Shown here: positions 36,641-50,440 of the stretch, one piece after another
How the letters are laid out: each line of letters opens with the position of its first letter
Numbering within the stretch: position 1 is the first letter of the stretch
NCBI RefSeq assembly: GCF_950023065.1
Contig: NC_088681.1
Span: 4,154,001 to 4,218,000 of the forward strand
DNA: 64,000 nt
Reading direction: 5' to 3'
Source of the DNA: Planococcus citri
Taxonomy: Eukaryota; Arthropoda; Insecta; Hemiptera; Pseudococcidae
Program-made: the position numbers and the translations under genes
Notes under the pieces: generated by a model
Database searches by the model: none
Seen by the model: only the letters and a program-made list of their open reading frames with translations
Told to the model about the DNA's origin: nothing

Positions 36641-38689
36641 TTTTTTTTTTTTGTTATGTGGAAAGTGCGACAACATTACTGAATAAATTGAAATTGAACT
36701 GCCTAACGTAAAAGAAACCCTCGAGTAAATTTCCAAGATCTTAGCTGGAAAATTACAACTCGAGTGGGAGAATGAGATACACGCGAATTAATTCAGCTTA
36801 TACAAACTTTCTTTCACACTATATAATTTTCCAATTTAAATCGAAAGTTTTCCAATTCATCTGGTACTTTTTCAAGTGAGATTATAATTTTCTCGACAAA
36901 AAACACGAATTTCCAATTGGAAACGCGAGTTGACCTGTTCCCTTGTCCCTTCATTACCGTTTGGTACCATCCCCACAACCCATCGTCTGAGAAATAAAAT
37001 ATGTCAACTGCTACGGACACTCGTTTCGAAGAAGAAATTATTACACCGTAGGATGAAAAATATAAAGCTAAATCGAATAACTCTCTTTTCATCGAGACGA
37101 GCAACTTTAGCGAAGCAAATTGCTGACATTGAAAATAATATACTCATCCTCGACGAGAGTCGATATAATAATACATATCTCGTCGCTCGATAAACTTGCG
37201 TCATTTGGAAACATAATTGGATCGGTGAGTTTGGAAATTTTCGGCAATTTTTATACGCGTTTTTTCATTTTACGCCGCGATCGTGTCGCGAAGGGAATTA
37301 CGAGAGGACGTTTGGAAAAAGCGAGCGAGCGGGTAATTCGAAAACCCAGGCACACGCGTCGCTTGCTGGCTCAGGAAAAGAGTACATTTTGTGGAAAGTC
37401 GCGACGAATTTATCAAATTATAAAAGTTTTTCGCACAAAATTCACGCGTAGACCGACGGAATTATAGTATTTGTTTCAATTTTATGTATTATGTAGTAAG
37501 GCTGTATGTAAATTGAAATCCCGCAGGGCCGTATATTTGGATAATTTCGAGCTTAATGTAGCCATCTGATAGCTTGTTAAATAATGGCCTTTTTTTCTCC
37601 CCGCCACCCTACGCCCTATTCCTGGTTTATCTGCGTCTTTCGGCTCATTCGTTTCGAGTATTATATCACAGAGAGAACATTCGAGAGTAAATATATTGTC
37701 TTCGATGAAGACAAACGCCAGGCAAACGGAGATAGAAAGACGTTTATACGCGTCGAACGAATTTAAATAGCGGCGAGCGAGGCAATGACAATAGAAAAAT
37801 GCGAGAAATGAAAAGAAATTTGAAAATTTCATTTTTTTTTAAATGATAGCGACGACGGGGAGAGGAGGATCATACCTCTTAAAGAAGGCTTCGTCGAACA
37901 TATACAGTTGATCGAATTAGACACGAATTTAAATATCTCATTACGATGAAAAATTACGATCGTACAGTTCGTTAATTTTATTGCCGCATTTACTCGTATA
38001 TATTTTGACGCTGGCGTCGTCGTCGTTATCGTCGCGTGGAGTATTTCGCGCCGAATAAATTACGCTTACTCGGTGTTTGTGGGTGTGGATTGAGAGTGAC
38101 AAGGGGGGGGGCGGAGGGTGGATGTAGAGACATAGCTGGAGAAAAATTACCCCCTCGGTTTTTTGAATAGCAGCAGGGATATCGTTAAAGTTTATGGCGT
38201 GATAAATGGACGATTTGTTGGTGCAATACGCTCGAACGAGGTACTTGAAATAAATTGTGCGAGTATATGTGATGTGTACTTAAAGGGTGGTTGCATATTT
38301 GGCGAGACGCGATATAACGAGTGCCTCTGCCCCTGCCTGGCGGGCTTTTCCAACGTTAATTGCGTGTTTCTCTCGAATACGTAAACGTAGTAGTAGGTTA
38401 GCTAGGTACGTATTTATCGTGGTGAAGTGTGAAGCATTTCTTTTTGTGGCTCGACGACGACTACGACGACGTTGTATGTATAATTTAACCGATTCAATGT
38501 GGTCAACACGAAGAGCAGGGTGAAGGGATTGTAGTGTAGGAGAAAAAACCCCATCGCGAGTGTTTGTAAATTTTAAACAAGTCGTCCCACCTCCATCGTT
38601 GTAAAGCTATTCGATTTGCGAAGAAATCGCATCGAAAGATCACACAGCCGGGGATGGAATAAATGATGCGTTAATTTGACTGGTTAAAA
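36641..38689. other. Unique-looking, CG-rich block
   Basis: Two kilobases with many CG dinucleotides (CGTCGTCGTTATCGTCGCGT near 38015) and a few open frames on both strands (for example 37120-37467 and 37482-37832), none with a known domain or good start and splice context. It could contain regulatory DNA. I cannot show this. Confidence 0.35.
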
Positions 38690-39835
38690 AAAATTCAGAA
38701 ATTGGAGCTCCTTATCCGTCGTCATTTTTAGTTTTTATAGAGGCTCCAAAACGACTTGAAATTCGCCAGCAGTCAACTTCGTAGCGTATTGAAATTAGTT
38801 TGCAGAATGAATTTCGACTCTCCATCTTAGTTTGATGATATTTTGGGGGAATTTCAAGTTTCAAAAATCTACTGGAGGCTCCAGTAATTTTCAAAAAAGT
38901 CGCTGGAGGCCCTAAAATGATGAACCCACCTGAAGTCGTCTTCAGAGGGTGTTAAAATTGGAGTGTAGAGTAAATTTCAGATTTCCGTCTCCATTTGATG
39001 AAATTTTGTGAAAATTTAAAGTTTCAAAAATCTGCTGGAGGCTCCAGTAAGTTTCAAAAAAAGTCGCTGGAGGCCCTAAAATTACTTGTGCCCACCTGAA
39101 GTCGTCTTCAGAGGGTGTTAAAAATTGGAGTGTAGAGTAAATTTCAGCCTTCCATCTCCATTTGATGAAATTTTGTGAAAATTTAAAGTTTCAAAAATCT
39201 GCTGGAGGCTTTAGGAATTTTCAAAAAGTCGCTGAAGGATCCAAAACGACTTGAAATTTACCTGCAGTACTTCGTAGCATATTGAAATTAGTTTTTAGAA
39301 TAAATTTTAGCTTTACAACTGCAATTTGATGTAATTTTGTGGGAATTTCGAGTTTCAAAAATCTGCTGGAGGCTCCAGAACTGCTCAAAACGGGCTGAAA
39401 CCGTTTCCAAACGATTTGGAATGTCGAAAATAGGCTATATCCCAAATTTCAGCTTTCTTGGTCAATTTGGTAAAATTTTGATTTTTTCCCTCATTTTTGG
39501 TCTAAATTCGATTTTCAAAAATTCACCAAAAATCGAAAAACGCACTTTGTCACTTGAAATTTTGACATGTGATAAATTTTTGCATGATCTTTCGATCTAC
39601 CTTTGTAAAGTTTGAAAAAGTTCGTGCAAGTCCTATGTTAAAACGCAAAATCCGCGATTTCGGCTGACCTGTCAATCAAAATGGCCGCCATTTTGTTAGT
39701 AAGGCCAACTTTTTTTTTGGCAAGTTTGCTTTAAAATGTTCCTTAGGATGTCCCCTTTAAGAAAAAAGTTGTCCCGGAGGATCGGCGGGTGGGGGGGGGT
39801 GCAATTACTCCTATTGTCATATGCCGGACTATTAA
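38690..39835. mobile_element. Foldback family copy, satellite plus right arm
   Basis: Three diverged GCTGGAGGCTCCAGTAA monomers (about 38745-39260) lead into the right arm, with ATTTCGGCTGACCTGTCAAT and AAAATGGCCGCCATTTTG, then a G run and TGCAATTACTCCTATTGTCA at the tip. The left arm is absent. It defines the tip sequence for the element at 13050-17280. Confidence 0.75.
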
Positions 39836-40385
39836 GCTAAAATTGACAAAAACTCTTTTCTTTTCCACCAAATCGCCAAAAATGTTCTTTTCAGCAAAAT
39901 CCCTAAAAATTTCATCTTTTTGCCAAAATTGTGAAAAAAAATTTTTCCGCTGAAATTTTAATCGAAATTATCAAAAGGTCTTTGTTTTACTGGACCAAAT
40001 TTACATAAAATGTTACTGTTTGGCCAACATTTTCAAAAAATTTTCCTTTTCCCAAAATTAAAAGAATTCTCCTTTTTTAAAAAAAGTTTCCCAAAAGTTC
40101 ACCTCATTGCATTTTAAATTATTAAAAATCTCATATTTTAAAAAAAAAGTTGTCAAAAAATCAATGCATTTCTTTTTGAAAATTGACGCGAAATGCTGCT
40201 TATTTTTTATCAAAATATTTTTTATCTATCTCAAAATTGCTAAAATGTTCAGTTTATGCTAAAATTTTCATAAAACTTGTTTTTTCCAACATTGCCAACC
40301 CTCCCCACCTAAAAAAAATCCAAAATTGTCAGAATTTAAAATTGTCAATAAAGTCTAGGTTTTTTGCTTAAATATTTATTTTCAT

Positions 40386-40522
40386 TTATCTAATTTAGTA
40401 GAGTAAAGAAATTTAATGACATTGTCTATATGAGTGGGGTCATCAGAAAGGAGGACTTGAAGTTGGTTGGAATTTAAGTTGCTGTAAATGGCTCTTAATA
40501 AATAAATAAAAAAATAAAATAA
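40386..40522 (+). mobile_element. Very short LINE-type insertion with A-rich tail
   Basis: This 137 bp sequence ends in AATAAATAAATAAAAAAATA and is flanked by exact ATTTATTTTCAT at 40374-40385 and 40523-40534. The 12 bp duplication plus A-rich tail is the mark of LINE-driven insertion with extreme 5' truncation. The source family is not identified. The target is AT-rich, so a small chance component remains. Confidence 0.7.
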
Positions 40523-40564
40523 ATTTATTTTCATCTTTTTGCAAAAATTGTCAAAATTATTTTT

Positions 40565-40807
40565 ACTACACGGAAAAAAAAATTATGGATAATTTTTACT
40601 ATTTCATATTGTAACCGGATCCCATTCAAAAATATTGCGATTTTTACTATGAGATTAGTAAATTTTACTATGAGAGTAATAAATTTTACCTAATTTTATA
40701 GGTACCTAAAATGTATTTTTTGGCTGAGTAAAAATCACTATTATTTTTGGATTGGATCCGGTTGCTGTACTGAAATAGTAATTTTTATTGTTTTTTTTTC
40801 AGTGTAA
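40565..40807. mobile_element. MITE with ACACGGAAAAAAA ends
   Basis: The left part ACACGGAAAAAAAAATTATG with GTAACCGGATCCCATT is mirrored on the right by AATTGGATCCGGTTGCTGTA and TTTTTTTTTCAGTGT. A relative is at about 58855-59100 (GAATGGGATCTGGTAC, CCATATTTTTTTTGGTGTAA). No coding region. The target duplication is unclear. Confidence 0.65.
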
Positions 40808-41790
40808 GTATTTTTTAAGAAGAATTGCTCAAACGTTCAGTTCTTTCTAGAAATTGCCAAAAAAAAATATTTTTTTGCCAAATTCACTTTTGTTTGTGCC
40901 AAATTGCTAAGAATTGTTTGCTTTTTAGCCAAAATATTCAGAAATTTCTTCTACTCGCCAACATTTGCTGAAAATGTAACTTTCTTGCCATAGTTGCCAA
41001 AAATACCAAATTTTTTTCTGCAAAAATTTTCAAATTGTTCAGCTTTCTTGCTTAAATATTCAAAAAATTTGAAATGCCAATTTTTTTCATTTTTGGAAAA
41101 ACTATAAAAGTTTTTATTTTATTTTATTTTTTTTAAATTGCCTAAAAGCTTAGCTTTTTTGCTCAATTCAAAAATTTTCAATAATGCCAATTTTATTTCA
41201 TTTTTGCAAAAATTATTGACATTTTTGAATGTTTTTTTTTTTTTTTGAAAAATTGCCTAAAAGTTCAGTTTTTTTGCTTGAATATTCAAAAATTTGGAAA
41301 TGCCATTTTTTCTTCATTTTAGCAAAAATTAGTTTTTGATTATTTTTTTTTTTTTGAAAAAATTGCCTAAGAGAGCTCAGCTTTTTTGCTTAAATATTCA
41401 AAAATTGTTAAATGCAATTTTTTTGTTATTTTTGCAAAAATTACTTATTAAAGTTTTGGAATATTTTTTTTTTGAAAAAATTGTCTGAAAATTCCGCGTT
41501 TCTGTGTGATTTTTTTGTGTAAAATCGCGCTTTTTTGTCAAAATATCAAAAAATTCCTTTTACATATTTCCCAACATTTCCAAAAATTATAATTTTTTGC
41601 CAAAGTTTTCAAAAAAATGTCAATTATTTTGCAAAAAATTCTTAGAAGTCCAGCTTTTTTGACAAAATTACCTTGTTTTTGCCAAATTTTGTTAATGCTT
41701 ACATTTCCAATTTTCATCCTTTTTTGCCCACATTGAGTAAAAGTTTTGTTGCATTTTTTCCAAAATTGACCTAGCTGTTTTTTACCGGTT

Positions 41791-44594
41791 TGAGGGGAGG
41801 GGAGGGGAAAAGGAGGGACAAAACTAGTACAAGTCTTGATATTTTTTTTGATCGAGTTCTAAAAATGGCGAATTTTGACCTACATACCTATCAAAAATTG
41901 TGTCTTGAGTAAAATTTGATGAACCATTTTCTGTTCAACGATTCCTATTTTTATGTTTTGAAGTAGTTTTCATACTTTGAGCTCTTTTTTGAAAATTTGG
42001 ACTTGCGTGAATTTTGAGGAGACATGTTCTACGCTGATTTTCAATTTTGTGTTCTTAGAATTATTGAGTGCTTTAAATGCTATATAAGTAGTTTGATTTT
42101 TCGATCCTAAAACTTGAAAATTCGTTCAAGGTGAACATCGAGGGATGAAACATTTTCTTCGTAGAACCTCATTTGAGGAGGTCTTGTGCCCTAATTGCGA
42201 ATTTTCAAAATTTTCAAAACCTCCATCCCCCCTTCAATTTGTCTCGACCGTCTCGAGAGACCCTAATACAGCATATAAGATTGGAGAACTTGCGAATCGA
42301 GTTTGCTGTTGAAGGTGATAAAATGTGTACTTTCAAAAGCAGAGTCACTTCAATTTCCTCTTCTTTCCTCCCTTCCCTCGATTCTAGCTTTCAAAGCGCC
42401 CTGAAAGATCTGAAAAATGAGATTTGATCCAGAAACCGAGGAAAAGTCAGAGAGAGCACCTGCAAAAAGAATGATGCGACAGCTTTCCCCCCTTTCCCCT
42501 TGTTTAAATCGAGTAACGTGTGAACGCAAATGATACACATGGAACAGCATAACAACATAGTAAAGCTCGGTTTCTTTTTAAACAATTCGAAATGAGAAAA
42601 AAAGAAGTAGCTAGGAAGCTTATTCCTGGTAAAATAATATCGCATAAGGCAATACGCTGGCAAGTTTTTTAAAATTATCGATGTCGTTAATTCGTACACT
42701 ACATGTATAAATTGTCGAGAAGTATAGTAAGTATATCGAAACACGAATTTTTCCTGGTTTGCTTTATATAAAATAAAATGAGCTCAGCAGCAAAACTTTA
42801 GCCATCGTTTTAACTGCTTACCGATGTTTTTTTCCATCGTCGAGCTTTTTTTTCTGCTTTATTTTTTCTCAACTTCTGGAAGTATATAATGCGAAACGCG
42901 AAGCGCATTACACGCGAAAAAAAAATACGAGTAATTTTTTCGCGTTGTTCATTTGTTTGTACACGGTTGGTAATTCACGATTTTTTTCTTAAAGTGCTTA
43001 TTAAAAAGTATGGCAATAGAACAAAAGCCGCGTCGTCGTAACGCTCTGCTATAAAAATACGCGCGAAGAACGACGAAAAAAGCAGAAAAAAAAGCGAAAA
43101 GTATTATGGTACTCGGCTGTGCTGGTTTATAATATATTTTCGAAATGGAAAATTTTAATTAGGTTGATGACGACGTGTTTAGACGAAAAAAAAAAAGCTC
43201 CATCAAGTGGCAACACTCGATGAAAGATACATGTACAAAAAGAATTGCAGCTTGCGAAGTACACACGATGATGCTGGTTCGTCGAGTTGAAAAGACGAGG
43301 TATCACAGTTCAGAAAGAGTTTGACAAGATTCCAGATACCTGCCATAGATCTACGTACTCTTAAACAGTAAACGGAGCGAATTGAAGAGTCGAGTTCTTT
43401 GAAAACTCTGCGAATGTCTACTATATGAATTGAGCGCAAAGCCAAATAGAATTGCCCTTCTCGAGTTTATATGCTTATGTACTATTCAGTTGCGTTTTTT
43501 TATGCATAATTCTATTCATCAAATCACGACCTGTAATGAAAACAACGGAGGCCATATGCTTATGCACGCAAGGAGAAGATCTAGAAGTAGTCATCTTTAT
43601 AGAATTATTTGCCTTATGGCTAAAATAAGTATACGCAATGATGAAGATTCGGCCTCGAACTTGAGGTTCCACGAATGCTGCTGTTGATAGCGATGATAAT
43701 TAACTCAGCTGTGAAAAATACCCAGCGCTTAGTCGACCATGTAAATGAGAAATTACATCGTATTTTTTTTCGGTGAAACGTGAAAATCACTCGGTTTTGC
43801 TGGATGGTTTTTGACCATAGTCTGAAAATACGAGTATGAGCAATATCTCTGTATATAGGTAGATGTACTGAAGACGAAAATCGATTCCTCGTTCGATGTA
43901 TTGATGAAATATCAACAACATTACTCATTATGATGATGGTCTTATACTCGAACATTATCGCGTAATTATCCAATTTTAATGAATCGTTTATTAATCAAGT
44001 ATAGTATACATAATTGGAAGAGATAACGACATCGTAAAATTATCTGCCTAATTCCAATACTATCTTTATAGCACAACAATGTGTTTTTATTTAAAATTTA
44101 CGTTCAAATATAGAAATTTGAGAGAATCGAGCGTTAATTGAAGTTCAAGTTACAGGTTTTTTGAAGCGACCGCTTTGAAATACGTAAAACATCGGTCCGT
44201 GTGGCATTTTGGTGAATAAGCTCTTTACTTTAACGCGTGCCTTGTTGAATTACGTAGTACGCTGCGATTATGCATGTAAAAGATAAGAAATAAATGCCTC
44301 GAGGTAAACACGATAACGCGAATGAGGTCATAGAGAGCGGAAAAAATTCGGAATTACGTCGAATCTGACGTACTACTTGTCTACTATAATATTAAGGTGA
44401 ATTTATCTTGGAAATTAAAGAAGAAAAATTTACTATTTTTAGCAGTTCACGTGTGGCAGGTTTTTTTTAAACCGAATTTTCCTCGGTTGTGTTAGTATTT
44501 TACTGCAGAAGTTCATTTAGATTATTTTTGGTGAGATACGAGTATAAGGAATCTGATATGTTTTCTTTTTTGCTTCGTGTGGATTTTCAGGGGA
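41791..44594. other. Repeat tail, then unique-looking block
   Basis: 41791-42170 is diverged AT-rich DNA. 42170-44590 is unique-looking with CG dinucleotides and ATACGAGTAT words (near 43830 and 44538). Frames at 42391-42744, 43203-43445 and 43620-43973 (minus) show no known domain and lack a splice context that I would trust. Confidence 0.35.
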
Positions 44595-47500
44595 GAATGG
44601 GTTCTGATCCGGTCTGGTCTGATTAAATTGAATGCAGGAAACATCTGAATCGGATCTGATCAAAATAGCCTGATCAGATCATCTAATCAAACCACTGGAA
44701 GATATGATTTTCATCTGTTCATGATGAGCACATATCAAGATTATGTCTGGTCAGATCAGGTTCGATCAATCTCATCAATCTAATTAAACTGGTCAGATCT
44801 GATCCGTCACTTTTTCCTTGGGAGATGCGATTTCCATGTATGTATTCAGATAAGCTCATGCTAAGATTGCATCTGACCTATAATTGGATCAGAATGCCCA
44901 AAAAATGATCGGAACTGATCTCATCAAATCTGGTCATTTTTCATTCGGTATGATATAATTTCTATTCGTTCTGATAAATGCATAAAAGGATTGCATTTCG
45001 TCAGATCAGATTGGATCAGAATGTCCAGATTTGATCTAATCCGATCTTATTGAAGTGGTTCGACCCTATCTGATCAGAACTGATCGTTCTAGTCTAATAA
45101 TTTTGGTTCTGATCACTTTCCATTTGGATGTGTAATTTCCATCTGATCATGTAAGCGCATAATCAGGATCACATTTTCTCAGATCAAATTGAGCCAAAAT
45201 GTCCGGATTCAATCAAACTGGTCGGATTTGATCTGATCTAATCAGATCTGACTTAACTGAAGATTTTATCAGACCGAATCTGATCAGATTTAATCAATCA
45301 GTCTTGGAAAAATTGGGCCTGATTACTTTCTATTAGGAATGTAATTTTTATCTGATATAGCTAATCAGGTCTGATCAGATTGAGCTCTGCCTGATCTGAG
45401 CTAATCAGATCTGATTAACTTGATTCGACCAAATCTGATCAGTGCTAATAAATCAGATCGGAAAAGGTTTGATGTGATAATTTTCCATTAGGAGAGCTGA
45501 AACAGTCATCTGGTTATGTCTAATTAAAATAGTCTGATGTGATCAAATCTGATTTTGCCTGATCTGATGTGATCAGATCTGATTTTGCCTGATCTGGTGT
45601 GATCAGATCTGATTTTGCCTGGTCTGATCTGTTCAGAGCCGTTCCAAAAAAGTTGATTCTGATCATTTTCTGTCAGGAGATGTAATTTTTATCTGATCAG
45701 ATCTGATCAAACTGTTCTGATCTGATCAGATTTGACTGATCCTGATTGGATCCAACCAGATCTAATGAAATTGATTCGACCACATCTGATTAGATCTAAT
45801 AAATTGGGTCAGAAAACAATTGGTCTGGTCATCTTCCATTACAAAAACTAATTTTTATTTGATCATATCAGATCAAATTGATCTGATCTGATCAGATTCT
45901 AATGAAATCGATTCGACCACATCTGATCAGATCTAATCAATTGGGTCAGAAAACGATTAGTCTGGTCACCTTCTATTACAAAAACTAATTTTTATTTGAT
46001 CATACCTGATCAAACTGATCTGATCTCATCAGATTCTAATGAAATTGATTCGACCACATCTGATCAGATCAGATCCGTTCCAAAAAAAGTCGATTCTGAT
46101 CATTTTCTGTCAGGAGATGTAATTTTTATCTGATCAGATCTGATCAAACTGTTCTGATCTGATCAGATTTGACTTATCCTGATTGGATCCAACCAGATCG
46201 AATGAAATTGATTCGACCACATCTGATTAGATCCAATCAATTGGGTCAGAAAACGATTGGTCTGGTCATCTTCCATTACAAAAACTAATTTGTATTTGAT
46301 CATATCTGATCAAACTGATCTGATCTCATCAGATTCTAATGAAATTGATTCGACCACGTCTGATCAGATCTAATCAATTGGGTCAGAAAACGATTAGTCT
46401 GGTCACCTTCCATTACAAAAACTAATTTGTATTTGATCATATCTGATCAAACTTTGGTCTGATCTCATCTGTCTTGTCATCAGATATGATGACTTTGCCT
46501 AATCTGATCTTATCAGATTCGTTCAGAAAAAGTTAAGCCTGATCATTTTCTGTCAGGAGATGAAATTTGTATGTGACCACCTCTGATTAAACTGATCTGA
46601 TCTGATCTGATTTGAGCTAAACTGGTCCGATTAAAACGATTTGACCGCATCTAATCAAATATAATCAATCATGTGAGGAAACTTTGATATGATCATTTTT
46701 CATTACGAGATTCAATTTTTATCTGATCATATCTGATCAAACCAGTGTGGTCTGAGATCTGATTAGACCTAACGTGAGCAGATCTGATTAAACTGATTTG
46801 ATCTGATCAGATCAGTTCAGAAAAATGATGGGTTTGATCATTTTCTGTTAAGTTTATTGTTTATCGGATCAAATTGGTCTTATCTAATCGCATCTGATAT
46901 TGCTTGATTTAACCTAATTAGATCTGATTAAACTAATCGACCACATTTGATCAGATGTAATTGATCTGGCCAGAAAAAATTGATCTAATCGTTTCTCATT
47001 GGGAGATTTATTTTTCATCTGATTAAACTGATCCGATCTACTTAATATGATCTGATCAAACTTTGTCTGAAATCGTCTGATCAGATCCCATTTGATTAGA
47101 TCAGCTCTGATGACGTTTCACAGAGAGAAAATTAATGATTTCCATCTGTTCAGTTAAGCACATCAGGATTGCATCTTGTCAAATCAAATTGTATCAGAAT
47201 GTTGAGATCTGATAATATCTTATCAAACTGGCCTGATCATAATTAGATCTGATCAAACCAGTCTAGCCACATTTGATCAGATCTGATAACTTCTCTTTAG
47301 AAATAAGGTGAGGTCTGATCATTTCCCCTTAGGATATGTTAACTTTTCTGATCACACATCTGATCGAACTTTGCCTGAACAAGTGAACAGGTATGATCAG
47401 ATCTGATCATTGACCATATATGTTATCAAACTGGCCTGATCATAATTAGATCTGATTAAACCAGTCTAGTCACATTTGATCAGATCTGATCACTTCTCTC

Positions 47501-48470
47501 TAGAAAGGTGAGGTCTGATCATTTCCCCTTAGGATATGTTAACTTTCCTGATCACACATCTGATCGAACTTTGCCTGAACAGGTATGATCAGATCTGATC
47601 ATTGACCATTTATCAAACTGGCCTGATCATAATTAGATCTGATTAAACCAGTCCAGCCACATTTGATCAGATCTCATCACTTTTCTCTAGAAAGGTGAGG
47701 TCTGATCATTTCTCCTTAGGATATGTCGACTTTCCTGATCACACATCTGATCAAATTTTGCCTGAACAGGTATGATCAGATTTGATCATTGACCATTGGG
47801 ATTTGAGAGGCATGATATTCATTTGCTCAGATAAGCGCATATAAAGATTGCATCTTGTCAGATCGAATTGGAAATCAGCTGATCAGATCTGATCAAATGA
47901 GGAGCTCATTGCAAAAGTAGCCCTTGTCACATGAACCTATGCAATCTCCAAAGCTCTCCCTTGAGCGTACCCAGTATCATGAATGTAAACTCTATAAAGC
48001 AATTCCTCTCAGGGCTACTCAGGGTAGACTTACTTGACGGTCATTTCATCATTACAACATGATCTCCGCAGTTGGCAATAGGTGCAATCGAGTAAAACGT
48101 GTCTAAAAGTTCATGTGACAAGGGCTACTTTTGCAATGAGCTCCTCAAATGAACCACTTCGAATCACTTCCCATGAGAAGATATTTGTTCTGATAAACTC
48201 ATAACAAGATTGCATCTTGTCAGATTAAATTTTATCAAAATGCCCAGATCTGATTAGAGCTGATCAAACTTTGACTGTTGTGATTTAACCAGAATTTATG
48301 AAATTGGTCCGACCATGTTGGGTCTGCTCATTTTCTCTTAAGAGATATGATTTTTATAAGCGTATATAAATCAGTTGCAGATTGTACTATGTGATCTGAT
48401 CTGATCAAATCCAATCTAATTCAAGGTATCTAAACTGGTCATAATATCATATTAAATTCACTCAGGTTCA
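44595..48470. repeat. 3.9 kb array of GATCTGATCAGATCTGATC-type words
   Basis: Nearly the whole stretch is built from TGATCAGATCTGATCAAACT-like words, self-complementary at every GATC. Longer units emerge inside. CCATTACAAAAACTAATTT recurs at about 45836, 45973, 46273 and 46410 (steps 137, 300, 137), and a block of about 437 bp is duplicated (from about 45636 and 46073). A 187-203 bp unit with TATCAAACTGGCCTGATCAT repeats at 47221, 47424 and 47611. The outer borders are gradual, and I find no terminal repeats. There is one clean MITE insertion (47901-48144). No coding frame of note. Confidence 0.9.
47901..48144. mobile_element. MITE with perfect 36 bp inverted ends and 8 bp duplication
   Basis: Both ends read inward GGAGCTCATTGCAAAAGTAG and then CCCTTGTCACATGAAC, with no mismatch over 36 bp. 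TCAAATGA flanks it exactly (47893-47900 and 48145-48152). It is 244 bp long with no coding capacity. The perfect ends mean it inserted recently into the older GATC array. An 8 bp duplication fits hAT or a related superfamily. Confidence 0.95.
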
Positions 48471-50440
48471 GGTGTGATCAAATTCAGTACCCCCCCCCCC
48501 CGGCCCAGGATTTCAGACCAGTGTGGAGGAGAGTTGCCTCTCTTTCGATCTTATTTTAATTTTTTTTACACATTTCGGTATTTTACCCCTGTTCCCTTTT
48601 CAAAATGCCCCCCCCTCAGTTCTTCCTGCAAATCTCGATATAAAATTTTCGAAAGTCGAATCATTTGCTTTCTACGTAATAAACGGCCATTTCCTGCGGA
48701 AAATCCTTCCAAAAAAGACCGGAAGATTGTTTATACTTCTTCCGACTTTGTTTAAGAAGAAAATCCTGCCTTTTGTTGGTGTTGGGCGGCTTCTCATTGT
48801 ACCGAGTAGCGGTGGCGGCGGCGGCGGCGGTGGTATTCGTATATTGACTGGATTTCGTATCCTGGTGGCGATCCGCTGCATTATTATATTCTTGTTAATG
48901 TAGTTTTTGGTCTAAATATAATAGGCCGTTTCCTGAGTGAACAGTACTACAACTCGTCGGTCGTCGAGATTGAAATTTTTTAACGCGCCGCAGCTCATGC
49001 TCAGCCACCGAAGTACACGAATGAAAGGAGATGACGATGGGGGCGCGGAGAAAGGGCGTTGATAAATAGTAGTAAATTTAATTTTCCTCGCTGTTGTACC
49101 TACACTCGACTAGTGTAGTATTTTGCAAACTGTAGTGTCGATTTAGACAGCCGGGGCTGAGGTAAAGCTGGCGCTGTTTTGTGGCTTTGCAAAACGCTGT
49201 GCGAGAAAAAAGCTCTGTTGCGCGCTTCAGCGGAGATAAATTACATGCTGGATGTTCGTATATGTATTAATATTATAATAAATACTCGCTGGCTGCGGAC
49301 ACGGCAGCTCCGTGTACTACCAAGAGCTGATTTTAAAACAAGTTTTGCCCCGATGAATAGCTTCATTTAATAGCGCACCTGGTCCGCTGGCCGCTGCTGC
49401 GTATTCGCGGTCAGACTAATTAATACCACGATGCTATGGCGAGTAACTGTGGACACGCGCGAGCCCGCTCTTCGCAGTTCGCAGACTATTTAGAACTAAT
49501 TGACGTGTATTTTTCGCACCTTTGGCAAGTTTTCTGTACGTTATTGCTATTGAGGGATGCAGAATGCAGATGAGTGAGCAGTTCCTCTTTGAATAATTCG
49601 AGGATGTTTCGAGGAACGAGGAAATGGTCTTTAGAGGGAGTTTTGACCCCTTGGATGTAATTTGTGGTTTTCATCGTTTTAGAATTTGATTCTATGGTCG
49701 AAGAAATCCGAAATTCTGCTATCCTGAAGTCTATAACGATTACAAAACAGTTGAATTATTTTCACACATTGCAGCCTCAGTCACTATAGCCAGGTCAACT
49801 CTACGAATGAATACATTAGTTTTGCGACTTGTGACACTTTAGCTCCATCCCAAGGGTAAATTTCATCACACCTTGTGCGACCAAGTCGAGCTTATCGTTG
49901 TTGTAAACCAAACGCACCGCAAGTATTGCCTGCAAATATGAAATCGATTAGCTGGTTTACTGTATAACAATTAACCCGTCAAATAGCCATCGATATAGGT
50001 GCACTACTTGAAGTAGCCGCAATTGTTGGGTGAGTTAATACAGTTGGCGATAATTTCTTAATGATCGTTTACACTGTACCAATATATGTGCGTGACCTAG
50101 AACTATGTGGAGTGGAGATTTCTTCATTTTTCATCGAATGGTACACGACGACGACGACGACGATGCGATATGATCTTGATATTCGCGATAATATAATGGC
50201 AGATACTGTCACTTCCTCGTAATATGGATACTCGGATCGATTTACGTTTCTGTATAAGGCTTCTGTTGTAGGTATCAGCTTAGGCTACTACGTAAGTACC
50301 TACTTTATGATTAGGTTGTGTTTCTCGAAATTTACGTATGAATTATGTAAAACCTCTCAACCTCGATTAAGCTTTCGAGAAAATATGCGAATATAAATAC
50401 AATTTACGGATATTAGCGTTATTTAGTTGATATCTGGATC
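48471..50440. other. Unique-looking block with GGC and ACG microsatellites
   Basis: Starts with a C run at about 48490. (GGC)n lies at 48811-48833 and (ACG)n at 50145-50163. A 126-residue frame at 48523-48903 ends in a glycine run encoded by the GGC repeat and shows no known domain. I see no gene here. Confidence 0.4.

Larger units (their letters stand above)
39840..41790. repeat. Degenerate TTTTTGCCAAAATTG array
   Basis: Many diverged copies, roughly 35-45 bp apart, of TTTTTTGCCAAAATTGYCAA followed by AAA and a T-rich part. The same wording fills 54250-54830 and part of 1-600. A LINE tail and a MITE are inserted in it (next entries). Confidence 0.7.

Noticed and set aside
37120..37832. Possible exons in the CG-rich block
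   Set aside because: Frames on both strands overlap, none has a known domain, and I found no convincing acceptor and donor pair around them.
44595..48470. A single giant transposon made of the GATC array
   Set aside because: I could not find matching terminal repeats or a target duplication at its edges, so it is listed only as an array.
48672..48903. Polyproline and polyglycine frames
   Set aside because: They are encoded by the GGC microsatellite at 48811-48833. No domain nearby.
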